64,000 bases of DNA from Auanema rhodensis (Eukaryota > Nematoda > Chromadorea > Rhabditida > Rhabditidae): contig OZ059900.1 of the NCBI GenBank assembly GCA_964057225.1, forward strand, positions 15,515,638 through 15,579,637. Direction: 5' to 3'. The notes below the pieces were generated by a model, which saw only the letters and a program-made list of their open reading frames with translations, searched no databases and was not told the DNA's origin. Position 1 is the stretch's first letter. Each line of letters begins with the position of its first letter. Of the stretch, positions 38,459 to 52,237 are shown in pieces. Position numbers and translations under genes: made by a program.

Positions 38459-40011
38459 CTACTCATATGAACAAAAATCGATTTAATCAATATTAGCCAT
38501 AAGGGGCGTGCCCTCAGAATATGCTAATTTCCTTAATTTTCTAACCCCTATTTTTTTGTCGTGAAAGTAGAACTAGACGTTGTACAAACAATTTTGAGCT
38601 AGGTTTCATTGACATTGCATGAGTTTGAACACATGAAATCGTAAGTCAAAACCTTGTTTACAGCGAAATTTCCAAAAACTGGTTTTCCAGCATAATAAAA
38701 TATTTCTCATGGGAAATACTGTGTTTTTGTATTTTTCTAGAGTTCAGCATGTGAAATTCTTCATTTTAGTATGTAATACGCTGAAATTCGTTGCATTTGA
38801 CGACTCATATGAACAAAAATCGATTTAATCAATATTAGCCATAAGGGGCGTGCCCTCAGAATATGCTAATTTCCTTAATTTTCTAACCCCTGTTTTTTTG
38901 TCGTGAAAGTGGAACTAGACGTTGTACGAACAATTTTGAGCTAGGTTTCATTTACATTGCATGAGTTTGCACACATGAAATCGTAAGTCAAAACCTTGTT
39001 TACAACGAAATTTCCAAAAACTGGTTTTCCAGCATAATAAAATATTTCTCATGGGAAATACTGTGTTTTTGTATTTTTCTAGTGTTCAGCATGTAAACTG
39101 CTTCATTTTAGTATGTAACACGCTGAAATTCGTTGCATTTGACTACTCATATGAACAAAAATCGATTTAATCAATATTAGCCATAAGGGGCGTGCCCTCA
39201 GAATATGCTAATTTCCTTAATTTTCTAACCCCTGTTTTTTTGTCGTGAAAGTGGAACTAGACGTTGTACAAACAATTTTGAGCTAGGTTTCATTGACATT
39301 GCATGAGTTTGAACACATGAAATCGTAAGTCAAAACCTTGTTTACAGCGAAATTTCCAAAAACTGGTTTTCCAGCATAATAAAATATTTCTCATGAGAAA
39401 TACTGTGTTTTTGTATTTTTCTATTGTTCAGCATGTAAAATGCTTCATTTTAGTATGTAACACGCTGAAATTCGTTGCATTTGACGACTCATATGAACAA
39501 AAATCGATTTAATCAATATTAGCCATAAGGGGCGTGCCCTCAGAATATGCTAATTTCCTTAATTTTCTAACCCCTGTTTTTTTGTCGTGAAAGTGGAACT
39601 AGACGTTGTACGAACAATTTTGAGCTAGGTTTCATTTACATTGCATGAGTTTGAACACATGAAATCGTAAGTCAAAACCTTGTTTACAGCGAAATTTCCA
39701 AAAACTGGTTTTCCAGCATAATAAAATATTTCTCATGGGAAATACTGTGTTTTTGTATTTTTCTAGTGTTCAGCATGTAAAATGCTTCATTTTAGTATGT
39801 AACACGCTGAAATTCGTTGCATTTGACTACTCATATGAACAAAAATCGATTTAATCAATATTAGCCATAAGGGGCGTGCCCTCAGAATATGCTAATTTCC
39901 TTAATTTTCTAACCCCTGTTTTTTTGTCGTGAAAGTGGAACTAGACGTTGTACAAACAATATTGAGCTAGGTTTCATTGACATTGCATGAGTTTGAACAC
40001 ATGAAATCGTA

Positions 40012-40697
40012 AGTCAAAACCTTGTTTACAGCGAAATTTCCAAAAACTGGTTTTCCAGCATAATAAAATATTTCTCATGAGAAATACTGTGTTTTTGTAT
40101 TTTTCTAGTGTTCAGCATGTAAAATGCTTCATTTTAGTATGTAACACGCTGAAATTCGTTGCATTTGACGACTCATATGAACAAAAATCGATTTAATCAA
40201 TATTAGCCATAAGGGGCGTGCCCTCAGAATATGCTAATTTCCTTAATTTTCTAACCCCTGTTTTTTTTGTCGTGAAAGTGGAACTAGACGTTGTACGAAC
40301 AATTTTGAGCTAGGTTTCATTGACATTGCATGAGTTTGAACACATGAAATCGTAAGTCAAAACCTTGTTTACAGCGAAATTTCCAAAAACTGGTTTTCCA
40401 GCATAATAAAATATTTCTCATGAGAAATACTGTGTTTTTGTATTTTTCTAGTGTTCAGCATGTAAAATGCTTCATTTTAGTATGTAACACGCTGAAATTC
40501 GTTGCATTTGACGACTCATATGAACAAAAATCGATTTAATCAATATTAGCCATAAGGGGCGTGCCCTCAGAATATGCTAATTTCCTTAATTTTCTAACCC
40601 CTGTTTTTTTTGTCGTGAAAGTGGAACTAGACGTTGTACGAACAATTTTGAGCTAGGTTTCATTGACATTGCATGAGTTTGAACACATGAAATCGTA
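40012..40697 (+). repeat. Tandem pair of 343-bp monomers
   Basis: Adjacent monomers 40012-40354 and 40355-40697 both carry u69A and a T8 in place of T7 at u250. They look identical, so this is the clearest single-monomer tandem duplication in the window. They account for the two +1 phase shifts. Confidence 0.8.
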
Positions 40698-41241
40698 AGT
40701 CAAAACCTTGTTTACAGCGAAATTTCCAAAAACTGGTTTTCCAGCATAATAAAATATTTCTCATGGGAAATACTGTGTTTTTGTATTTTTCTAGTGTTCA
40801 GCATGTGAAATGCTTCATTTTAGTATGTAACACGCTGAAATTCGTTGCATTTGACGACTCATATGAACAAAAATCGATTTAATCAATATTAGCCATAAGG
40901 GGCGTGCCCTCAGAATATGCTAATTTCCTTAATTTTCTAACCCCTGTTTTTTTGTCGTGAAAGTGGAACTAGACGTTGTACGAACAATTTTGAGCTAGGT
41001 TTCATTGACATTGCATGAGTTTGAACACATGAAATCGTAAGTCAAAACCTTGTTTACAGCGAAATTTCCAAAAACTGGTTTTCCAGCATAATAAAATATT
41101 TCTCATGAGAAACACTGTGTTTTTGTATTTTTCTAGTGTTCAGCATGTAAAATGCTTCATTTTAGTATGTAACACGCTGAAATTCGTTGCATTTGACGAC
41201 TCATATGAACAAATATCGATTTAATCAATATTAGCCATAAG

Positions 41242-42661
41242 GGGCGTGCCCTCAGAATATGCTAATTTCCTTAATTTTCTAACCCCTGTTTTTTTGTCGT
41301 GAAAGTGGAACTAGACGTTGTACGAACAATTTTGAGCTAGGTTTCATTTACATTGCATGAGTTTGAACACATGAAATCGTAAGTCAAAACCTTGTTTACA
41401 GCGAAATTTCCAAAAACTGGTTTTCCAGCATAATAAAATATTTCTCATGGGAAATACTGTGTTTTTGTATTTTTCTAGTGTTCAGCATGTAAAATGCTTC
41501 ATTTTAGTATGTAACACGCTGAAATTCGTTGCATTTGACGACTCATATGAACAAAAATCGATTTAATCAATATTAGCCATAAGGGGCGTGCCCTCAGAAT
41601 ATGCTAATTTCCTTAATTTTCTAACCCCTGTTTTTTTGTCGTGAAAGTGGAACTAGACGTTTCACGAACAATTTTGAGCTAGGTTTCATTGACATTGCAT
41701 GAGTTTGAACACATGAAATCGTAAGTCAAAACCTTGTTTACAGCGAAATTTCCAAAAACTGGTTTTCCAGCATAATAAAATATTTCTCATGGGAAATACT
41801 GTGTTTTTGTATTTTTCTAGTGTTCAGCATGTAAAATGCTTCATTTTAGTATGTAACACGCTGAAATTCGTTGCATTTGACGACTCATATGAACAAAAAT
41901 CGATTTAATCAATATTAGCCATAGAGGGCGTGCCCTCAGAATATGCTAATTTCCTTAATTTTCTAACCCCTGTTTTTTTGTCGTGAAAGTGGAACTAGAC
42001 GTTGTACGAACAATTTTGAGCTAGGTTTCATTTACATTGCATGAGTTTGAACACATGAAATCGTAAGTCAAAACCTTGTTTACAGCGAAATTTCCAAAAA
42101 CTGGTTTTCCAGCATAATAAAATATTTCTCATGGGAAATACTGTGTTTTTGTATTTTTCTAGTGTTCAGCATGTAAAATGCTTCATTTTAGTATGTAACA
42201 CGCTGAAATTCGTTGCATTTGACGACTCATATGAACAAAAATCGATTTAATCAATATTAGCCATAAGGGGCGTGCCCTCAGAATATGCTAATTTCCTTAA
42301 TTTTCTAACCCCTGTTTTTTTGTCGTGAAAGTGGAACTAGACGTTTCACGAACAATTTTGAGCTAGGTTTCATTGACATTGCATGAGTTTGAACACATGA
42401 AATCGTAAGTCAAAACCTTGTTTACAGCGAAATTTCCAAAAACTGGTTTTCCAGCATAATAAAATATTTCTCATGGGAAATACTGTGTTTTTGTATTTTT
42501 CTAGTGTTCAGCATGTAAAATGCTTCATTTTAGTATGTAACACGCTGAAATTCGTTGCATTTGACGACTCATATGAACAAAAATCGATTTAATCAATATT
42601 AGCCATAGAGGGCGTGCCCTCAGAATATGCTAATTTCCTTAATTTTCTAACCCCTGTTTTT
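41242..42661 (+). repeat. Dimer duplication, 684 bp
   Basis: 41242-41977 matches 41926-42661 at offset 684. Shared markers are catttac (about 41345 and 42029) and the otherwise unseen acgtttcacg (41663 and 42347). The atagaggg variant occurs at 41923 and 42607. The match ends at the T7/T6 length difference near 42660. Confidence 0.75.
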
Positions 42662-43534
42662 TGTCGTGAAAGTGGAACTAGACGTTGTAGGAACAATTTT
42701 AAGCTAGGTTTCATTGACATTGCATGAGTTTGAACACATGAAATCGTAAGTCAAAACCTTGTTTACAGCGAAATTTCCAAAAACTGGTTTTCCAGCATAA
42801 TAAAATATTTCTCATGGGAAATACTGTGTTTTTGTATTTTTCTAGTGTTCAGCATGTAAAATGCTTCATTTAAGTATGTAACACGCTGAAATTCGTTGCA
42901 TTTGACGACTCATATGAACCAAAATCGATTCAATCAATATTAGCCATAAGGGGCGTGCCCTCTGAATATGCTAATTTCCTTAATTTTCTAACCCCTGTTT
43001 TTTTGTCGTGAAAGTGGAACTAGACGTTGTACGAACAATTTTGAGCTAGGTTTCATTTACATTGCATGAGTTTGAACACATGAAATCGTAAGTCAAAACC
43101 TTGTTTACAGCGAAATTTCCAAAAACTGGTTTTTCAGCATAATAAAATATTTCTCATGGGAAATACTGTGTTTTTGTATTTTTCTAGTGTTCAGCATGTA
43201 AAATGGTTCATTTTAGTATGTAACACGCTGAAATTCGTTGCATTTGACGACTCATATGAACAAAAATCGATTTAATCAATATTAGCCATAAAGGGCGTGC
43301 CCTCAGAATATGCTAATTTCCTTAATTTTCTAACCCCTGTTTTTTTGTCGTGAAAGTGGAACTAGACGTTGTAGGAACAATTTTGAGCTAGGTTTCATTG
43401 ACATTGCATGAGTTTGAACACATGAAATCGTAAGTCAAAACCTTGTTTACAGCGAAATTTCCAAAAACTGGTTTTCCAGCATAATAAAATATTTCTCATG
43501 GGAAATACTGTGTTTTTGTATTTTTCTAGTGTTG

Positions 43535-46500
43535 AGCATGTAAAATGCTTCATTTTAGTATGTAACACGCTGAAATTCGTTGCATTTGACGACTCATATG
43601 AACAAAAATCGATTTAATCAATATTAGCCATAAGGGGCGTGCCCTCAGAATATGCTAATTTCCTTAATTTTCTAACCCCTGTTTTTTTGTCGTGAAAGTG
43701 GAACTAGACGTTGTAGGAACAATTTTGAGCTAGGTTTCACTTACATTGCATGAGTTTGAACACATGAAATCGTAAGTCAAAACCTTGTTTACAGCGAAAT
43801 TTCCAAAAACTGGTTTTCCAGCATAATAAAATATTTCTCATGGGAAATACTGTGTTTTTGTATTTTTCTAGTGTTCAGCATGTAAAATGCTTCATTTTAG
43901 TATGTAACACGCTGAAATTCGTTGCATTTGACGACTCATATGAACAAAAATCGATTTAATCAATATTAGCCATAAGGGGCGTGCCCTCAGAATATGCTAA
44001 TTTCCTTAATTTTCTAACCCCTGTTTTTTTGTCGTGAAAGTGGAATTAGACGTTGTAGGAACAATTTTGAGCTAGGTTTCATTGACATTGCATGAGTTTG
44101 AACACATGAAATCGTAAGTCAAAACCTTGTTTACAGCGAAATTTCCAAAAACTGGTTTTCCAGCATAATAAAATATTTCTCATGGGAAATACTGTGTTTT
44201 TGTATTTTTCTAGTGTTCAGCATGTAAAATGCTTCATTTTAGTTTGTAACACGCTGAAATTCGTTGCATTTGACGACTCATATGAACAAAAATCGATTTA
44301 ATCAATATTAGCCATAAGGGGCGTGCCCTCAGAATATGCTAATTTCCTTAATTTTCTAACCCCTGTTTTTTTGTCCTGAAAGTGGAACTAGACGTTGTAG
44401 GAACAATTTTGAGCTAGGTTTCATTTACATTGCATGAGTTTGAACACATGAAATCGTAAGTCAAAACCTTGTTTACAGCGAAATTTCCAAAAACTGGTTT
44501 TCCAGCATAATAAAATATTTCTCATGGGAAATACTGTGTTTTTGTATTTTTCTAGTGTTCAGCATGTAAAATGCTTCATTTTAGTATGTAACACGCTGAA
44601 ATTCGTTGCATTTGACGACTCATATGAACAAAAATCGATTTAATCAATATTAGCCATAAAGGGCGTGCCCTCAGAATATGCTAATTTCCTTAATTTTCTA
44701 ACCCCTGTTTTTTTGTCGTGAAAGTGGAACTAGACGTTGTAGGAACAATTTTGAGCTAGGTTTCATTGACATTGCATGAGTTTGAACACATGAAATCGTA
44801 AGTCAAAACCTTGTTTACAGCGAAATTTCCAAAAACTGGTTTTCCAGCATAATAAAATATTTCTCATGGGAAATACTGTGTTTTTGTATTTTTCTAGTGT
44901 TCAGCATGTAAAATGCTTCATTTTAGTATGTAACACGCTGAAATTCGTTGCATTTGACGACTCATATGAACAAAAATCGATTTAATCAATATTAGCCATA
45001 AGGGGCGTGCCCTCAGAATATGCTAATTTCCTTAATTTTCTAACCCCTGTTTTTTTGTCGTGAAAGTGGAACTAGACGTTGTACGAACAATTTTGAGCTA
45101 GGTTTCATTGACATTGCATGAGTTTGAACACATGAAATCGTAAGTCAAAACCTTGTTTACAGCGAAATTTCCAAAAACTGGTTTTCCAGCATAATAAAAT
45201 ATTTCTCATGGGAAATACTGTGTTTTTGTATTTTTCTAGTGTTCAGCATGTAAAATGCTTCATTTTAGTATGTAACACGCTGAAATTCGTTGCTTTTGAC
45301 GACTCATATGAACAAAAATCGATTTAATCAATATTAGCCATAAGGGGCGTGCCCTCAGAATATGCTAATTTCCTTAATTTTCTAACCCCTGTTTTTTTGT
45401 CGTGAAAGTGGAATTAGACGTTGTAGGAACAGTTTTGAGCTAGGTTTCATTGACATTGCATGAGTTTGAACACAAGAAATCGTAAGTCAAAACCTTTTTT
45501 ACAGCGAAATTTCCAAAAACTGGTTTTCCAGCATAATAAAATATTTCTCATGGGAAATACTGTGTTTTTGTATTTTTCTAGTGTTCAGCATGTAAAATGC
45601 TTCATTTTAGTTTGTAACACGCTGAAATTCGTTGCATTTGACGACTCATATGAACAAAAATCGATTTAATCAATATTAGCCATAAGGGGCGTGCCCTCAG
45701 AATATGCTAATTTCCTTAATTTTCTAACCCCTGTTTTTTTGTCGTGAAAGTGGAACTAGACGTTGTAGGAACAATTTTGAGCTAGGTTTCACTTACATTG
45801 CATGAGTTTGAACACATGAAATCGTAAGTCAAAACCTTGTTTACAGCGAAATTTCCAAAAACTGGTTTTCCAGCATAATAAAATATTTCTCATGGGAAAT
45901 ACTGTGTTTTTGTATTTTTCTAGTGTTCAGCATGTAAAATGCTTCATTTTAGTATGTAACACGCTGAAATTCGTTGCATTTGACGACTCATATGAACAAA
46001 AATCGATTTAATCAATATTAGCCATAAGGGGCGTGCCCTCAGAATATGCTAATTTCCTTAATTTTCTAACCCCTGTTTTTTTGTCGTGAAAGTGGAATAA
46101 GACGTTGTAGGAACAATTTTGAGCTAGGTTTCATTGACATTGCATGAGTTTGAACACATGAAATCGTAAGTCAAAACCTTGTTTACAGCGAAATTTCCAA
46201 AAACTGGTTTTCCAGCATAATAAAATATTTCTCATGGGAAATACTGTGTTTTTGTATTTTTCTAGTGTTCAGCATGTAAAATGCTTCATTTTAGTATGTA
46301 ACACGCTGAAATTCGTTGCATTTGACGACTCATATGAACAAAAATCGATTTAATCAATATTAGCCATAAGGGGCGTGCCCTCAGAATATGCTAATTTCCT
46401 TAATTTTCTAACCCCTGTTTTTTTGTCGTGAAAGTGGAACTAGACGTTGTACGAACAATTTTGAGCTAGGTTTCATTGACATTGCATGAGTTTGAACACA

Positions 46501-49500
46501 TGAAATCGTAAGTCAAAACCTTGTTTACAGCGAAATTTCCAAAAACTGGTTTTCCAGCATAATAAAATATTTCTCATGGGAAATACTGTGTTTTTGTATT
46601 TTTCTAGTGTTCAGCATGTAAAATGCTTCATTTTAGTATGTAACACGCTGAAATTCGTTGCATTTGACGACTCATATGAACAAAAATCGATTTAATCAAT
46701 ATTAGCCATAAGGGGCGTGCCCTCAGAATATGCTAATTTCCTTAATTTTCTAACCCCTGTTTTTTTGTCGTGAAAGTGGAATTAGACGTTGTAGGAACAG
46801 TTTTGAGCTAGGTTTCATTGACATTGCATGAGTTTGAACACGTGAAATCGTAAGTCAAAACCTTGTTTACAGCGAAATTTCCAAAAACTGGTTTTCCAGC
46901 ATAATAAAATATTTCTCATGGGAAATACTGTGTTTTTGTATTTTTCTAGTGTTCAGCATGTAAAATGCTTCATTTTAGTATGTAACACGCTGAAATTCGT
47001 TGCATTTGACGACTCATATGAACAAAAATCGATTTAATCAATATTAGCCATAAGGGGCGTGCCCTCAGAATATGCTAATTTCCTTAATTTTCTAACCCCT
47101 GTTTTTTTGTCGTGAAAGTGGAACTAGACGTTGTAGGAACAATTTTGAGCTAGGTTTCACTTACATTGCATGAGTTTGAACACATGAAATCGTAAGTCAA
47201 AACCTTGTTTACAGCGAAATTTCCAAAAACTGGTTTTCCAGCATAATAAAATATTTCTCATGGGAAATACTGTGTTTTTGTATTTTTCTAGTGTTCAGCA
47301 TGTAAAATGCTTCATTTTAGTATGTAACACGCTGAAATTCGTTGCATTTGACGACTCATATGAACAAAAATCGATTTAATCAATATTAGCCATAAGGGGC
47401 GTGCCCTCAGAATATGCTAATTTCCTTAATTTTCTAACCCCTGTTTTTTTGTCGTGAAAGTGGAATTAGACGTTGTAGGAACAATTTTGAGCTAGGTTTC
47501 ATTGACATTGCATGAGTTTGAACACATGAAATCGTAAGTCAAAACCTTGTTTACAGCGAAATTTCCAAAAACTGGTTTTCCAGCATAATAAAATATTTCT
47601 CATGGGAAATACTGTGTTTTTGTATTTTTCTAGTGTTCAGCATGTAAAATGCTTCATTTTAGTTTGTAACACGCTGAAATTCGTTGCATTTGACGACTCA
47701 TATGAACAAAAATCGATTTAATCAATATTAGCCATAAGGGGCGTGCCCTCAGAATATGCTAATTTCCTTAATTTTCTAACCCCTGTTTTTTTGTCCTGAA
47801 AGTGGAACTAGACGTTGTAGGAACAATTTTGAGCTAGGTTTCATTTACATTGCATGAGTTTGAACACATGAAATCGTAAGTCAAAACCTTGTTTACAGCG
47901 AAATTTCCAAAAACTGGTTTTCCAGCATAATAAAATATTTCTCATGGGAAATACTGTGTTTTTGTATTTTTCTAGTGTTCAGCATGTAAAATGCTTCATT
48001 TTAGTATGTAACACGCTGAAATTCGTTGCATTTGACGACTCATATGAACAAAAATCGATTTAATCAATATTAGCCATAAAGGGCGTGCCCTCAGAATATG
48101 CTAATTTCCTTAATTTTCTAACCCCTGTTTTTTTGTCGTGAAAGTGGAACTAGACGTTGTAGGAACAATTTTGAGCTAGGTTTCATTGACATTGCATGAG
48201 TTTGAACACATGAAATCGTAAGTCAAAACCTTGTTTACAGCGAAATTTCCAAAAACTGGTTTTCCAGCATAATAAAATATTTCTCATGGGAAATACTGTG
48301 TTTTTGTATTTTTCTAGTGTTCAGCATGTAAAATGCTTCATTTTAGTATGTAACACGCTGAAATTCGTTGCATTTGACGACTCATATGAACAAAAATCGA
48401 TTTAATCAATATTAGCCATAAGGGGCGTGCCCTCAGAATATGCTAATTTCCTTAATTTTCTAACCCCTGTTTTTTTGTCGTGAAAGTGGAACTAGACGTT
48501 GTACGAACAATTTTGAGCTAGGTTTCATTGACATTGCATGAGTTTGAACACATGAAATCGTAAGTCAAAACCTTGTTTACAGCGAAATTTCCAAAAACTG
48601 GTTTTCCAGCATAATAAAATATTTCTCATGGGAAATACTGTGTTTTTGTATTTTTCTAGTGTTCAGCATGTAAAATGCTTCATTTTAGTATGTAACACGC
48701 TGAAATTCGTTGCTTTTGACGACTCATATGAACAAAAATCGATTTAATCAATATTAGCCATAAGGGGCGTGCCCTCAGAATATGCTAATTTCCTTAATTT
48801 TCTAACCCCTGTTTTTTTGTCGTGAAAGTGGAATTAGACGTTGTAGGAACAGTTTTGAGCTAGGTTTCATTGACATTGCATGAGTTTGAACACAAGAAAT
48901 CGTAAGTCAAAACCTTTTTTACAGCGAAATTTCCAAAAACTGGTTTTCCAGCATAATAAAATATTTCTCATGGGAAATACTGTGTTTTTGTATTTTTCTA
49001 GTGTTCAGCATGTAAAATGCTTCATTTTAGTTTGTAACACGCTGAAATTCGTTGCATTTGACGACTCATATGAACAAAAATCGATTTAATCAATATTAGC
49101 CATAAGGGGCGTGCCCTCAGAATATGCTAATTTCCTTAATTTTCTAACCCCTGTTTTTTTGTCGTGAAAGTGGAACTAGACGTTGTAGGAACAATTTTGA
49201 GCTAGGTTTCACTTACATTGCATGAGTTTGAACACATGAAATCGTAAGTCAAAACCTTGTTTACAGCGAAATTTCCAAAAACTGGTTTTCCAGCATAATA
49301 AAATATTTCTCATGGGAAATACTGTGTTTTTGTATTTTTCTAGTGTTCAGCATGTAAAATGCTTCATTTTAGTATGTAACACGCTGAAATTCGTTGCATT
49401 TGACGACTCATATGAACAAAAATCGATTTAATCAATATTAGCCATAAGGGGCGTGCCCTCAGAATATGCTAATTTCCTTAATTTTCTAACCCCTGTTTTT

Positions 49501-50552
49501 TTGTCGTGAAAGTGGAATAAGACGTTGTAGGAACAATTTTGAGCTAGGTTTCATTGACATTGCATGAGTTTGAACACATGAAATCGTAAGTCAAAACCTT
49601 GTTTACAGCGAAATTTCCAAAAACTGGTTTTCCAGCATAATAAAATATTTCTCATGGGAAATACTGTGTTTTTGTATTTTTCTAGTGTTCAGCATGTAAA
49701 ATGCTTCATTTTAGTATGTAACACGCTGAAATTCGTTGCATTTGACGACTCATATGAACAAAAATCGATTTAATCAATATTAGCCATAAGGGGCGTGCCC
49801 TCAGAATATGCTAATTTCCTTAATTTTCTAACCCCTGTTTTTTTGTCGTGAAAGTGGAACTAGACGTTGTACGAACAATTTTGAGCTAGGTTTCATTGAC
49901 ATTGCATGAGTTTGAACACATGAAATCGTAAGTCAAAACCTTGTTTACAGCGAAATTTCCAAAAACTGGTTTTCCAGCATAATAAAATATTTCTCATGGG
50001 AAATACTGTGTTTTTGTATTTTTCTAGTGTTCAGCATGTAAAATGCTTCATTTTAGTATGTAACACGCTGAAATTCGTTGCATTTGACGACTCATATGAA
50101 CAAAAATCGATTTAATCAATATTAGCCATAAGGGGCGTGCCCTCAGAATATGCTAATTTCCTTAATTTTCTAACCCCTGTTTTTTTGTCGTGAAAGTGGA
50201 ATTAGACGTTGTAGGAACAGTTTTGAGCTAGGTTTCATTGACATTGCATGAGTTTGAACACGTGAAATCGTAAGTCAAAACCTTGTTTACAGCGAAATTT
50301 CCAAAAACTGGTTTTCCAGCATAATAAAATATTTCTCATGGGAAATACTGTGTTTTTGTATTTTTCTAGTGTTCAGCATGTAAAATGCTTCATTTTAGTA
50401 TGTAACACGCTGAAATTCGTTGCATTTGACGACTCATATGAACAAAAATCGATTTAATCAATATTAGCCATAAGGGGCGTGCCCTCAGAATATGCTAATT
50501 TCCTTAATTTTCTAACCCCTGTTTTTTTGTCGTGAAAGTGGAACTAGACGTT
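43535..50552 (+). repeat. 10-mer HOR, 3420 bp x 2 plus 178 bp, no differences seen
   Basis: 43535-47132 and 46955-50552 match line by line at offset 3420 (10 x 342); I found no mismatch over 3598 bp. Bounds are 43534 (gttgag versus gttcag) and 50553 (ttttacg versus ttgtagg). Monomer markers inside include cacttac, gaattag, agtttgt with gtcctga, a u202A copy, tgctttt, cacaagaa with cctttttt, a second cacttac, gaataag, and gaattag with aacag and cacgtg. Recurrence of cacttac at 6 and then 4 monomers, and of gaattag and agtttgt at 4 monomers, indicates that the 10-mer itself grew from an earlier 4- to 6-mer. It is the most recent-looking unit in the window. Confidence 0.92.
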
Positions 50553-52237
50553 TTACGAACAATTTTGAGCTAGGTTTCATTGACATTGCATGAGTTTGAA
50601 CACATGAAATCGTAAGTCAAAACCTTGTTTACAGCGAAATTTCCAAAAACTGGTTTTCCAGCATAATAAAATATTTCTCATGGGAAATACTGTGTTTTTG
50701 TATTTTTCTAGTGTTCAGCATGTAAAATGCTTCATTTTAGTATGTAACACGCTGAAATTCGTTGCATTTGACGACTCATATGAACAAAAATCGATTTAAT
50801 CAATATTAGCCATAAGGGGCGTGCCCTCTGAATATGCTAATTTCCTTAATTTTCTAACCCCTGTTTTTTTGTAGTGAAAGTGGAACTAGACGTTGTACGA
50901 ACAATTTTGAGCTAGGTTTCATTGACATTGCATGAGTTTGAACACATGAAATCGTAAGTCAAAACCTTGTTTACAGCGAAATTTCCAAAAACTGGTTTTC
51001 CAGCATAATAAAATATTTCTCATGGGAAATACTGTGTTTTTGTATTTTTCTAGTGTTCAGCATGTAAAATGCTTCATTTTAGTATGTAACACGCTGAAAT
51101 TCGTTGCATTTGACGACTCATATGAACAAAAATCGATTTAATCAATATTAGCCATAAGGGGCGTGCCCTCAGAATATGCTAATTTCCTTAATTTTCTAAC
51201 CCCTGTTTTTTTGTCGTGAAAGTGGAACTAGACGTTGTACGAACAATTTTGAGCTAGGTTTCATTGACATTGCATGAGTTTGAACACATGAAATCGTAAG
51301 TCAAAACCTTGTTTACAGCGAAATTTCCAAAAACTGGTTTTCCAGCATAATAGAATATTTCTCATGGGAAATACTGTGTTTTTGTATTTTTCTAGTGTTC
51401 AGCATGTAAAATGCTTCATTTTAGTATGTAACACGCTGAAATTCGTTGCATTTGACGATTCATATGAACAAAAATCGATTTAATCAATATTAGCCATAAG
51501 GGGCGTGCCCTCAGAATATGCTAATTTCCTTAATTTTCTAACCCCTGTTTTTTTGTCGTGAAAGTGGAACTAGACGTTGTACGAACAATTTTGAGCTAGG
51601 TTTCATTGACATTGCATGAGTTTGAACACATGAAATCGTAAGTCAAAACCTTGTTTACAGCGAAATTTCCAAAAACTGGTTTTCCAGCATAATAAAATAT
51701 TTCTCATGGGAAATACTGTGTTTTTGTATTTTTCTAGTGTTCAGCATGTGAAATGCTTCATTTTAGTATGTAACACGCTGAAATTCGTTGCATTTGACGA
51801 CTCATATGAACAAAAATCGATTTAATCAATATTAGCCATAAGGGGCGTGCCCTCAGAATATGCTAATTTCCTTAATTTTCTAACCCCTGTTTTTTTGTCG
51901 TGAAAGTGGAACTAGACATTGTATTAACAATTTTGAGCTAGGTTTCATTGACATTGCATGAGTTTGAACACATGAAATCGTAAGTCAAAACCTTGTTTAC
52001 AGCGAAATTTCCAAAAACTGGTTTTCCAGCATAATAAAATATTTCTCATGGGAAATACTGTGTTTTTGTATTTTTCTAGTGTTCAGCATGTAAAATGCTT
52101 CATTTTAGTATGTAACACGCTGAAATTCGTTGCATTTGACGACTCATATGAACAAAAATCGATTTAATCAATATTAGCCATAAGGGGCGTGCCCTCAGAA
52201 TATGCTAATTTCCTTAATTTTCTAACCCCTGTTTTTT

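Noticed and set aside
40261-42662. T8 and T6 tracts as sequencing errors
   Set aside because: The T8 form occurs in two adjacent identical monomers and the T losses elsewhere follow HOR lineage, so copied variants are more likely. The single T6 at 42657 remains unverified.
45460-45669. 69-codon open reading frame beginning MSLNTRNRK
   Set aside because: It lies wholly inside the satellite and is open only because T to A at 45475 turns the usual TGA into AGA. Every other monomer seen keeps that stop. There is no coding signal, and the identical frame at 48880 is just the second 10-mer copy.
48880-49089. Identical second 69-codon open reading frame
   Set aside because: It is exactly 3420 bp from the first and was copied with the HOR. 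Two identical copies are not evidence of selection on a protein.
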